This document shows positions 27,283-37,500 of a stretch of DNA of 64,000 bases, in pieces (positions within the stretch are counted from its first letter, which is position 1; each line of letters starts with the position of its first letter). The notes beneath the pieces are model-generated. The model saw only the letters and a list, made by a program, of their open reading frames with translations, ran no database searches and was not told the DNA's origin. Position numbers and translations under genes: made by a program. The stretch is from Clostridia bacterium (lineage in GTDB: Bacteria; Bacillota; Clostridia; UBA1381), in NCBI GenBank assembly GCA_017935675.1, contig JAGBHE010000064.1, forward strand, positions 124,001 through 188,000. Direction: 5' to 3'.

Positions 27283-28326
27283 TCAGAGCGCTAAATCTCC
27301 ATTTTTCTCAGCAAGTGTACTTTGTGCTGATTTAATGAATGTATAAAGATATTCATTGTTAATTTGTACGCTGGAATACCCAAGAATATCACATACGTTT
27401 TTAATGTCTGTATTAAGCTCAAGTGCTCTTGCAGCAAAAGTATGACGAAGTGCATGATAGCGTATATCCGGTACTTTAGCTTCCTTAAGCTTTCTTTTGA
27501 AATAATTCCTGTATGTTCGCACGTCAATTGCCTTTTTATTTTTCGAAAGCACAAATTCACATTCATGAGGCATATTCCGTAATTTCTCAAGCAGGAAATT
27601 CGTTAAAGGGATTTTACGATATGAGCTTTTGGTTTTCGGGGGTAAAACTTCTAATCCTTTTTCTGTTCTTACCTGCGTTCCGGCAACAGTTAACGTGGCT
27701 GTTTCAAAATTAATGTTTTCCCATTTTAAAGCACATACTTCACCTATTCTTAAGCCTGCATAGAGTGATAACAGTATTCCGATATCCTCTTTTTTTGAAA
27801 GCATAATATCAAGCCTGTCCTGTTCGGCTTTTGTTAAAATCCTGATATCATTCTGTTGTTTTTGGGGAAGCTTTATATCATCCCATACATATTTGATATA
27901 CCCCTTGTACAATGCGCATTTTAATGCGCTTTTAAGTACGGTGAATATATTTAAAACCGATGCGGGTGATAAGTTCATACTTTCCTTATTGACAAATGCC
28001 TGTATATGCTCGTGATTAAGCATTTTAAGCTTTATGCTTCCCATTTCAGGTATAAGATGATTGTATACTATATTTTTATAGTGTGCTTTTGTATTAGGCT
28101 TAATGTCTTCATGCGTGTTAAGCCATAGCTCCAGCCATTCGGAAAGCGTCATATCTGCATATGGCGCTGCCGACTTGCTTTCCGCAAGCTTTGACTTAAC
28201 CTCGGCATATGTTTTTGCATAGACTGAACCCCATATTGCTTTGCCCTGCGAATCACGACCTTTAATAAAACGCCCCTCATAACGTCCGTCTTTTCTCTTA
28301 TAAATATTTTCTCCTTTTCTTGCCAT
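27283..28326 (-). CDS. Tyrosine recombinase/phage-type integrase, atypical active site
   Basis: A 347-residue integrase with N-terminal AP2-like arm-binding domain (MARKGENIYKRKDGRYEGRF), SAM-like core-binding domain (about 58-145) and catalytic domain (160-347). Arg193 (GLRIGEVCALKW), Lys231/233 and His291/Arg294 (HALRHTFAAR) are in place. The LGH box reads LGYSSVQ, so the second histidine is Tyr317. The nucleophile segment is INNEYLYTF, where Tyr328 or Tyr326 is shifted by one from the usual position and the normal YxH ending is lost. No excisionase, relaxase or phage genes are adjacent. It may be an orphan remnant or a domesticated recombinase. RBS AAGGAGAAG. Confidence 0.88.
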   Translation of the reverse strand: MARKGENIYKRKDGRYEGRFIKGRDSQGKAIWGSVYAKTYAEVKSKLAESKSAAPYADMTLSEWLELWLNTHEDIKPNTKAHYKNIVYNHLIPEMGSIKLKMLNHEHIQAFVNKESMNLSPASVLNIFTVLKSALKCALYKGYIKYVWDDIKLPQKQQNDIRILTKAEQDRLDIMLSKKEDIGILLSLYAGLRIGEVCALKWENINFETATLTVAGTQVRTEKGLEVLPPKTKSSYRKIPLTNFLLEKLRNMPHECEFVLSKNKKAIDVRTYRNYFKRKLKEAKVPDIRYHALRHTFAARALELNTDIKNVCDILGYSSVQINNEYLYTFIKSAQSTLAEKNGDLAL

Positions 28327-28420
28327 TTTTTTCTTCTCCTTTTTATAAATTTTTTTGCCGGCTTACAGATTTTAATTAAATATTGAAAAAGCTTGATTTC
28401 TTGGTTTTTATACATTATAA

Positions 28421-28500
28421 CTAAAAGCAAGATGTCCCCCGCCTCTATAGGCGGCGGGTTCCACTTACTTTTTTCAGTGGGTGTACAATCCCCCACTGAA
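28421..28500. mobile_element. Possible IS200/IS605-type end remnant
   Basis: Two adjacent hairpins, one around CCGCC (28439-28443)/GGCGG (28450-28454) and one formed by TTCAGTGGG (28473-28481)/CCCACTGAA (28492-28500), separated by GGGTTCCACTTACTT. This layout resembles right ends of IS200/IS605-family elements (3' ends of omega RNA), but no tnpA or tnpB is present. The rest of 28501-28846 is AT-rich, with a terminator-like hairpin at 28563-28602, a palindrome copy at 28652 and no gene. Confidence 0.35.
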
Positions 28501-28562
28501 ACGTTGAATGAAATCAGATAAAATTTTCAGTATATATTAAAAATCAGTATTTAAGCCGTTTT

Positions 28563-28602
28563 CAACACTTTCCTATGTGTATTGTTATTGAAAAGTGTTT
28601 TT
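28563..28602 (+). terminator. Terminator-like hairpin
   Basis: AACACTTTCC near 28564 pairs with GAAAAGTGTT near 28590-28599, followed by a short T run. No gene upstream on this strand accounts for it. Confidence 0.3.
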
Positions 28603-28651
28603 GTATTATGCTTATTATAACATAGTATCAGGTGGAAGTATTGTCAATTTT

Positions 28652-28680
28652 GAGCACAAGAGAACCGTCCCCTTGTGTTC
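28652..28680. repeat. Dispersed palindrome copy 2
   Basis: GAGCACAAG (28652-28660) and CTTGTGTTC (28672-28680) with one G-U pair and loop AGAACCGTCCC, the reverse orientation of the loop in copy 1. It lies between the integrase and sigma factor genes. Confidence 0.8.
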
Positions 28681-28846
28681 TGCGTATTTTTTTGTGCAAA
28701 AAAAAATTATTTTGCAATAATTTACGGCTTTGAATTGTATTATATATGTCAGCGGTTGAAAAACATATCCTAAAATACAAAACCATTACACCTCTTATTT
28801 ACAGCCGGGGCATGGGAATTAAAAGTAACAGAAAGGAGCGGATTAA

Positions 28847-29335
28847 ATGACCGACAGTGAAAAACAATATTTTTCTGATATGTACGACAAGTATTCAAAA
28901 TCAGTTTACGGTGTATGTCTTATGTATCTTAAAAATAAGGATGATGCGGAAGAAGCTGTTTCGGAAAGCTATGTGCGGCTTATGGAAAACGCGGCGAGGC
29001 TTGAAAATGAAACGCATGCCAGGGCTTATCTGCTACGTTCGGCGGTAAATATCTGTAAAAATCTGCTGAAATCGGGCTGGAGAAAAAACACGGTGCATGA
29101 TGAAGACATTATGATGTATATGACAACAGAAGAGGAGGAAAGCGTTATGGAGGAGGTTTTGTCTCTGCCTCCGAAATACAGAGCCGTAATGTATATGCAC
29201 TATTATGCGGGCTATACGGCTAAGGAAATAGCGGAAATAATGAATATATCTCAATCGACTGTGCTGTCAAGGCTTTTAAGAGGACGCAGAAGGCTTAAAG
29301 ATATTTTACTGAAGGGAGGCTGTTATAATGTATAA
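28847..29335 (+). CDS. ECF-type RNA polymerase sigma factor
   Basis: A 162-residue sigma-70 family protein with region 2 (YGVCLMYLKNKDDAEEAVSE, about 21-40) and region 4 helix-turn-helix (AGYTAKEIAEIMNISQSTVL, about 121-140). It directs RNA polymerase to a stress- or envelope-related regulon. Its end overlaps the next gene (a membrane DUF4179 protein, likely anti-sigma) by 8 bases. RBS AAAGGAG precedes the ATG. Confidence 0.93.
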   Translation: MTDSEKQYFSDMYDKYSKSVYGVCLMYLKNKDDAEEAVSESYVRLMENAARLENETHARAYLLRSAVNICKNLLKSGWRKNTVHDEDIMMYMTTEEEESVMEEVLSLPPKYRAVMYMHYYAGYTAKEIAEIMNISQSTVLSRLLRGRRRLKDILLKGGCYNV

Positions 29336-30806
29336 TGATGATTTATATGATATGTTTTCAAAAATAACACCGGACAGTTCTTTAAAAAATAAAATAACAG
29401 ACAGAATTGAGGGACGTGAAATGAAAAAATCTACAGTTAAACACACAAGCGGAGCGGTTATACTTGCCGCGGCCATTACGGCAGTTTTGGCAACAACGGC
29501 GTTTGCTATGACCCCGACAGGGCAGGAAACGATATGCAGTATCATAGCGTATTTTCAAAATGACCATGCTACTGAAATGACAAGTATGGAACAACTCGCA
29601 AAATATAACAAGGAAATAGGCAAAAGCTGTTCTAAGGACGGAATAACCCTTACGCTTGACAACGTAGCGGCAGATGACAATTTTATACATGTTTTTTATA
29701 CGGTAAAATCCGACGGTAAACCGTTTTATGACGGAAGCGATCCCAAAGCCACGCTATACAGCGATATTGTGAATATGAGAGCAAATATTCAGTGCGTGAT
29801 AGACGGAAAGCTTGCGGGCTTTGGTACAAATCATAATACGAGGGATGGATATTTTGCTGATAATTACACGTACAAAGCGGCTGAAAAATACAATATTGCG
29901 TCATTGCAAATTCCCGACAGCTTTAAAATTGAACTGTTCGGCGAGGTAAACGAAAGCGATGAAAAGGAGTCCTCCGAAGCATTTCATAAGCTGTACCGCG
30001 ATAAATATTCGGAAATTACGGATGAGGATAAAGCAGGTATATGGTATTTGTCGGCAGATATTGATAAGTCAAAGGTTAAGGTGGAGAGTGTAACAAGGGA
30101 GATTAACACAAAGCTGCCGTGGACAGGCTCAATTGTTGAAAAAGCTGTGTTCTCACCCTTTGGCAATCAGCTTGTCGTTGCAACCGAAACAGATAATGAG
30201 GGCGTTTATCCCTTCAGTGTGGGAGGCTTTGCGCTGTATGATGAAAACGACATTTGCCTTGACTTGCTGAACACGGATTTATGCGGCGTCGGCAATGATG
30301 GTTCTGCAAAAAATGCATTGGAATTCTTAAAGGCTGACAAGGATACGAAGCAGCTTAAATTTGTTCCCGTAAAAATTAACGAAGTCGGTGATTGCGGCGT
30401 AACGGAGAATAAGATAGGGCAGTATCCTATAGTCTATAAGATAAACAATTATGGCAGTGTGGTTGTAACAGACGTGCGCATAAGCGACGGTCAGATTGCG
30501 ATAGATTATTATTGCGACGGCTTTATTTTGTACGACCCCGGTTTCCAGCTTCTTGATGATAACGGAAATAACGCTGAGCCCGGCGGAAAGCTCGGCTGTG
30601 TACTTTATACCGATGTACATTATGATACTAATTCATATACAGCGAGATATGTGTATGATAAGATTGATAAGAACGGTAACCGTGTGCCGCCCGACGAGAG
30701 CGTAAGCGCGGAAAGCCTGAAAAAAAGCTTCACAACGCTCGGGGTATATAACCAGTCATATATTGAGCTTGACTTTGATAATACGGTAACAGTAAATCTG
30801 AAATAA
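29328..30806 (+). CDS. Membrane-anchored DUF4179 protein, probable anti-sigma factor
   Basis: A 492-residue protein with a short cytoplasmic N-terminus (about 1-40, YDMFSKITPDSSLKNKITDR), one transmembrane helix (about 43-62, SGAVILAAAITAVLATTAFA) and a large extracellular domain of the DUF4179 kind. In Bacillota, DUF4179 genes are regularly paired with ECF sigma genes, and the N-terminal tail is thought to hold the sigma factor. The extracellular signal is unknown. Translationally coupled to the sigma factor gene. Confidence 0.85.
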   Translation: MYNDDLYDMFSKITPDSSLKNKITDRIEGREMKKSTVKHTSGAVILAAAITAVLATTAFAMTPTGQETICSIIAYFQNDHATEMTSMEQLAKYNKEIGKSCSKDGITLTLDNVAADDNFIHVFYTVKSDGKPFYDGSDPKATLYSDIVNMRANIQCVIDGKLAGFGTNHNTRDGYFADNYTYKAAEKYNIASLQIPDSFKIELFGEVNESDEKESSEAFHKLYRDKYSEITDEDKAGIWYLSADIDKSKVKVESVTREINTKLPWTGSIVEKAVFSPFGNQLVVATETDNEGVYPFSVGGFALYDENDICLDLLNTDLCGVGNDGSAKNALEFLKADKDTKQLKFVPVKINEVGDCGVTENKIGQYPIVYKINNYGSVVVTDVRISDGQIAIDYYCDGFILYDPGFQLLDDNGNNAEPGGKLGCVLYTDVHYDTNSYTARYVYDKIDKNGNRVPPDESVSAESLKKSFTTLGVYNQSYIELDFDNTVTVNLK

Positions 30807-30818
30807 TTTTTCTATAAA

Positions 30819-30984
30819 AAAACACAAGGGGACGGTATTTAACACCATTTATCATATATAATCGTAACAGTAGCTTCATCAAGCAATCCCCGTTTAGTAT
30901 CATAATACGTTATGTCATTTGTCGTCCACAAAATGCTACCTTGTGTTACTATAGGTATTAATACTAACCGTCTCCTTGTGTTTT
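30819..30984. mobile_element. 166-bp MITE-like element with palindrome-derived terminal repeats
   Basis: AAAACACAAGGGGACGGT (30819-30836) and ACCGTCTCCTTGTGTTTT (30967-30984) are inverted at 17 of 18 positions, the two halves of the dispersed palindrome moved 130 bases apart. The insert reads on the minus strand as an open frame ending ITYYDTKRGLLDEATVTIIY (shown in part) with a stop near 30839, which looks like a gene 3' fragment. No transposase is encoded. Confidence 0.5.
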
Positions 30985-31052
30985 GCGCTTTGCGATTAAA
31001 AAGTAGTATAAACATTTCGGCTTTGCAGATAATATTTTTGAGGTGATTTAAA

Positions 31053-31328
31053 ATGGCAAAGCAAGGAATGAAAAGAATAGACAGGACACACACAAAACCA
31101 AGAAATGATGAGGCGCCGGTTCCTGAAATTCAGGGCAAGGCAAAGCATGGAAATGTACGGGCGAATCCTATAATTGAAGGTACTGTGCCGCCGGCTCAAA
31201 AGGTTTATCACAGCAAGCCGCATTCGGCGGAAAAACCGATGTCATCAGCATATTCTGTGATTGATACTGATCTGGCAAGGGACAATCTTGAAAATGATCT
31301 TTCAGCGGCAGATTTACAGGATTTGTAA
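31053..31328 (+). CDS. Small conserved hypothetical protein
   Basis: A 91-residue hydrophilic, basic protein starting MAKQGMKRIDRTHTKPRNDE and ending SVIDTDLARDNLENDLSAAD plus LQDL. It is rich in proline, lysine and histidine in the first half and acidic in the last 25 residues. A good RBS (GAGGTG) and ordinary codon use support it as a gene. I have the impression that similar small proteins recur in Clostridia, but cannot name the family or a function. It stands between repeat elements. Confidence 0.6.
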   Translation: MAKQGMKRIDRTHTKPRNDEAPVPEIQGKAKHGNVRANPIIEGTVPPAQKVYHSKPHSAEKPMSSAYSVIDTDLARDNLENDLSAADLQDL

Positions 31329-31373
31329 ATGCATGTCGGATAACACAAGAGGATAGCGCAAGGAGATAACAGG

Positions 31374-31437
31374 AAACACAAGGGGACGGTTCTCCTGTGT
31401 TCGGATTTGAACACAGGAGAACCGTCCCCTTGTGTTT
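31374..31437. repeat. Dispersed palindrome, head-to-head double copy with 29-bp perfect stem
   Basis: 31374-31402 and 31409-31437 are perfect reverse complements with a 6-base loop (GGATTT). Each half is itself a palindrome unit (AACACAAGGGGACGGTTCTC then CTGTGTTC). A degenerate partial copy lies just upstream (about 31341-31360). The structure sits about 35 bases ahead of the promoter of the large surface-protein gene. Confidence 0.85.
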
Positions 31438-31471
31438 TGGTAAAAAACTTTTTTGCATAAGAAAAAAATGC

Positions 31472-31500
31472 TTGCAAAGTTAAAATTTTTGTGGTATAAT
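31472..31500 (+). promoter_or_regulatory. Promoter of the large surface-protein gene
   Basis: TTGCAA (31472-31477) and TATAAT (31495-31500) are 17 bases apart; the start codon is at 31542 with AAGGAGG before it. Confidence 0.8.
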
Positions 31501-31541
31501 AGACGCGAAAAAAATAAATTATATCATACAAGGAGGATTTT

Positions 31542-34500
31542 ATGATTAAGAAAAAAATGCTATCCCTGTTTTTGGTATTAACTACACTGATGCCTGCAGT
31601 TGGCTCTATGACAATAGCGGCGTCTGCTGAAAATGAGGATATGTATGCCGGAACAAGTGATGTTGTACTGACTCTTCAGCAGTATGACGACGCTCTTGCA
31701 GCAATTTCCGGAGGCGGAAACGAAGCGGAGTTTGCAAAGGATGAAAAATTTGTGAATATCCTTTTAAGACGTCAGCTTGTCGATAAGGCGGGCTATGAGA
31801 CGCTTATGAAAAAAATGATTGAAAGCCCTGAGTTCAAGGAGTGTATTGAGTGGCTGTTTACCGATACCGAAATGCTTCGGTATTATGTTTACGGCGGCGA
31901 GCCTGAGTCAAACAGCTTAAGGCAGAAGCACAGACCGGTGACTTCAGGTACATATATGAGCAGCTTTAATGTTCTGACAAGTATATATACAAAGCACAAA
32001 GAGGATTTAAATGACCCGGAATTCGCATCGCTTTATAAGCGCATGATGGCGTCTATTGCACTTACGCACAGCGTGACAATTTATGATTGGTTCTTAGTGT
32101 ACGAGTTCGTACTGAGCAGAAAATGGGTTCATACGTCGGAGCCTGTCGGAAGGTATGAGCTTTTTAAAAAGCTGAGAAAACATAATATGTTGGCGGAAGA
32201 GTTTGACAGATACAGCGTGGAGGACATGCGTCTTGTTATGTGCGCGCCGATAGATAATGCACAGCTTGAGTGGATGCATCATTATTACCGCGTGAAATTC
32301 TTAAATAATGCTGATTATGCTACGCGCGTAGTGCCGGCGAGCGGCGCCAATGTCGGAGGTGCCTGCGGTATGCCGTACACTACATACTCACAGGATCCAT
32401 TTCAGCCCGGCAGCGCGGGTATGTATGACCCGGCTCAATATGACAAATGGAACGAAAAATATATGCTCAAGGTTAAAGATGACATATTTGATTATAGTGT
32501 TGATTACGGCTTTAATGAAAAAGGTCTGTGGTATCATCCGCTATGGGGTAATCTTGAACGCGGCGGCGTTTGCTCCAATATCTCGTTTGTAGGCACCATT
32601 TTAAGAAATTCCTTCGGTCTTGCCTGCCATTATTTGTATCAGGCGCCCGACCATATGTCGTTTATGCCATATACTTTAAATACTTCAGGTCAGGTTATAT
32701 GCGGAAACGGATATAATGCATACGGAATGGCAAAAAGCGGACTTTCGGACCGCGGCAACGGATATCTTCCGGGCGGCTGGAGCAATTACAGCTTTGTCGG
32801 GGATATTAATGCCGGATATATGTTTATAGGTGCGGAAGCGGTACATAATAACAGAAACACCGACTATGAAAAGGCGGAAAATCTGATATACCTTGCGCAG
32901 GTAAGAAGTTCAAAGGGCGAATATGAGGCGGCAGAGGCGCTTTATGAAGAGGCTCTCAAAGCTCAGTATTTCAATTTCGGGGTGTATATTGGTCTTTTTG
33001 ATTTATATAAAAAGATGGGCAAGGAGGACAGCGATTATTACAGCCTTGCGAAGCGTGCGGCTGAAAATCTCAAGTGGTATCCGATGCCTATGCACGATTA
33101 TATTATGAAGGTTATTTCACCTGTAATCAGTAATCAGGTTATGAAAGCGGATTTAATAGGAATTGTTTTCGATACCCTTACTGAGGGAACGGGCGCCTAT
33201 GCGAACAGCGGACTTTGGCAGCCGGGTTACTGCCGCGAAATTGCCGGAAGTCTGAGGTGGGGGCTTACAAAAATAGCAAGCTTTTCATTTAATACGAACA
33301 CAATAACCCTGAACGGTGCGTTCCGCACGACGGGAAAGGATTTTCTCTATTCTTTTGACGGCGGAACAACATGGAACAGACAGGAGTATTCCGAGGGGGC
33401 TGCTTCGTTTGCTCTTACGGATGAGGAAGTCGCTCAGATAACCGATGCAAAGGACATATTATATAAATTCGACACCGCCGAAAAGACACATACAATTTAT
33501 ATAGGAACGGCAGGAAGACCGACACAGAACGCAACTACAAACGTATTTAACGATGACGAGGATAAAATTCTAAGGCTTCAGGGAGGACTTGAATATTCAA
33601 TAGATGACGGCACAACCTGGCACAATTTGACGGCGGACTGCATCTTCGAGGGCAACATCACGGTTTTGATTCGTGTAAAGGCAACGGGAGCAAATTTAGC
33701 AGGACCGCATATTACGATGACGTTCACGGAGGCAGTGGGCGAGCCGGAGCGCAGATATCTGAGGCTGAGCAATAACGTTAAGCTTGTGAGCTATCCGGCA
33801 GGAATGAACGGCAAAACTGCTCAAAACGCCTTAGACGGCAATATGGCTACATATTGGGAAAATATGTATACCAGGGCATATAAGAGAGACCCGGATTATC
33901 CCAATGAATATAAATGGATTGCGGATGACAACAATGAATTTGTTTTTGAAATAACCGAACCGCATTATATTTCGGCGTTAGGATATATTCCGGTCAATTC
34001 TGACGGAATGATAAAGGCATGTGAAGTATATTTCAGCAACGATAATAAGGAATGGCATCTTGCCGGCAGCGCTCAGCAATGGACGTATGTTAAGGGCACA
34101 AACGATCCATACCCGCGCGAGCAGTCAATAGATTTCAGCGAGCCGGTATACGCTAAATATATAAAAATCAAAACCACCCAAATTGGAAGAAAGAACTTCA
34201 ACAACTTTCTGTACGGTTATGCTTTGGCAACGGAATTCAGGCTTTATGAAAACGTGACCTGCTCCAAAAAGGAGATTGCCTCTCTTGATTTAAGCACGGA
34301 CAGAACAAGCTATAAGGTCGGTGATAAGCTTGATACCGGCAGCATATCTGCGCGGCTGTTATACGCGGACGGTACAAAGAGTATTGTACCCTCAAGTGAG
34401 CTTGCTTACGGCAAGGATATATTCTCAGAAGCGGGTGAGCTTGCCGTTGACGCGGAATACAACGGCATAAAGAGCAGCTTTGCAGTCAATGTGTCTGAAA

Positions 34501-37500
34501 ACGACCGTACCGCGACAGCTATTTCAGCTGTTACCGCCTCAGACCGCATATATTATGCAGGTGACCTCTTCGGCAAGGAGGACGCAGTTGTAAAGGTGAC
34601 GGACGGCAGTGACAGCTGGTATCTTCTGCCTCACGAATTCACCCTGCAAAACGATCTTCTTGCCGAGGGCAAGAACACTGTAACAGTTTTGCATAACGGC
34701 ATTACATCAACGGTTTCGGTGAATGCCGAAAAGGCAGCCAAGGCTATGCGCATAGATACGGACGAGAGCTTTAGGATGAACTACAGTATAGGCGATGAGA
34801 TAAGCTTTGAGGGAATGAGCGTAAAGCTCATCTATGAGGACGATACGGAGAAAGCCTTAACTGACGCGGATTATAAAACAGAATTGCTTGACGGCGAAAC
34901 CATTGTCAGCGCCGAAGAATTTACAAGGACCGCGGGAATGCGGAAAATACGGGTAACGCTCAACAATAAGAGCGAGATAAGCACGTCGATTGACATAACC
35001 GTGTTCCCGTATATTACCTCCGGTGAATTTTCTTTTGAGGCGATTGAGGGCAAGGCTGAATGCAAAATGACAAGATTTAATCCCGAAACGGATTTGGCGG
35101 GCAGAACCGTTGAAATTCCCGAAACGGTTACCGTAGGCGGTCATTTGTATACGGTTACGGAAATAGCGGGCGGTGCGTTTGCAAGCGCGCCGGAGGTGGA
35201 AGCCGTTTCTGTTCCGAAAACCGTCAAAACAATCGGCTCGGGAGCGTTCAGCACATGTACTGCGCTCAAAAAAATATATATGGTTGATCATACCTCCTTT
35301 GACGGCTTTATCTGCGAGGAGGGTGCGTTTGAAACGGTTGAAAACGGCTTGGTATATTTAGATGACGCGGTTAAACCGGAAAGCTCGCCTATTCCGGGCT
35401 ACGAAATAGCCAACGCGCTTCACACCGCAACGGAAATAGTGGTTACGCCTCCCAAAAAGACGGAATATGTATTGGGGGATGAGCTTGATTGCACGGGAAT
35501 GACCGTTACCGCTATTCTTGAAGACGGCGGCAATTTGCCAATACACGCATACACCGTAAGCGGCTATGAGCCTTACGCAACAGGGGAGCAGACCGTGACG
35601 GTAACGCTTAACGGCATAAGCTTAAGCAATACGTTTACTGTCAATGTGGGCTTCCCGGAAATAATTATAGAGCAATCCCCGACAGGGGCAGTATACGCGC
35701 CGGACAGCGTTAAAGAGCCTATGAGCGTTACAGCATGGGTGCATAATGACAATACGCTTCTCTATCAGTGGTATCGCAGCAACACATCGGAAAAGAACGG
35801 TGCAGCCGTTGAAGGTGCGACGGCTGCGGAATTTATTCCGCAAGAGCCGGGATATTATTATGCAGCAGTATGGGTCAGCGATAAAAACGGCAATGCAAGT
35901 GAGAAAGTATATTCGGAGGCTGCGCGCGTAATGATAGGCGACTTTGAAGCGTCAATCGGAATCACGGGCTACGAAACGTTCAAAGACGCCGCCGCTGCCG
36001 CTGTTGATAAGTCGGTAATATATTTGCGTAAAGACATAGAAATAAATGATGGGGCGCAAATAACGGGAGCTAAAAAGGTTATAATAGACGGCGGGGGACA
36101 TACAATCCGCCGGGGCAGCGGATTTGGTGAGTTCTTTATTGCGGTGAAGGACCAGGGTACGGCCGTTACGCTTCAAAATATTACGTTTGACGGCGGCGCG
36201 GTATGGACCGGTGATGAAGACGCGGTAACAAAACGCGGTATGACAAACAGCGGTCTGCAGGCAGTGTGTCCGCTGATAATCGCGTATGACGGAACCGAGG
36301 TTACGCTGTCAGACGGCGCAGTGCTCCAGAACAACTATAACAAGAGTGGGGCTGCGAATGTGCAAGATAGCTATGACATCAGAAATATTACAGGCGGCGC
36401 GATCTGGACAAGGAGCGCAACAGTTAATTTAAGCGGCGGAATAATACGCAATAACGCATCTGAGATGTTCGGTTCTGCGATGTATATGCGCGGCGCGTCA
36501 GTGCTGACCTCATACGACGGAGAAGTAAGCGGCAATCATGATCCGAATCCAGCAAGCCAATTTAATGCTTCCGCAATTTGTCTTGACAATGATACAACTG
36601 CCACTATACAGAACGGCAGCTTCATAAACAACAAAGGCGGAGCGTATGGAGGCGTGTTCTGGATCGGAAACGGATCGATTATTATAAACGGCGGCTTGTT
36701 TGAGAACAATTATACAACTAAGGAGGGCGGCGTCGGATTCTTCTATCAGGGTGCTAAAGTCGGTACGCTCAATGTAAACGGCGGTATATTCAGAAATAAC
36801 CGCGCGGACGAAAAGGGAGGCGTATTCTACTGCGATAAATACGCTGTCGTTAAAAATGCATTGTTTGAGAATAATTCCGCAGGCCTTGACGGCGGAGTAT
36901 TCCGTACTTTAAACGGAGGGCTGAATATTTCCGAAAGTACATTTAAAAACAATACAGCTAATTACGGCGGTGCAATTTGGGCAGGAAATACTATTTCGCT
37001 GAGCGGCGGCAGCTTTGCGGGCAATACAGCCGCACAAAAAGGCAATGCGGCATATATCGACAACGCCAAAAGGCTGAGTGTCGGGAACGTATGTGACTTC
37101 GGTGAAGAACAGGATATATGTCAAAGAACTTTTGTTCCGGTCAATATAACGGGTATGTCAAATACCGGCAAGGCTATGTATTTGACGTCAGTAACCGAGA
37201 TTGTTACGGGCACAGTAATAGCTAACGTCTCCTATGATCAGAAGATGGATATACGTATTAACGGCTATAAGTCTGTGTATGAGCCATCCGGCACAAAGTG
37301 GGTGTTAAAGGCTGTAGTACCGCCTGCTGCATATCGCGTGGAACGCAAGGACGACGGCGTGCATGTTCTTTCGCCTGAGGCAGGCGAGGTCACTGTGGTA
37401 TTTGCCGCATATAACGAGGATAACTCGCTTGCCGGAATTGAAAGTATTCCGGTAGTGTTTGAAGAAGCCGGCGAGCAAATTGTAAATCCGGCGAACCCGG

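Noticed and set aside
27283-31328. Prophage or integrative element around the integrase
   Set aside because: No capsid, terminase, relaxase, replication or excisionase genes and no direct-repeat attachment sites were found; only a lone integrase and short repeats.
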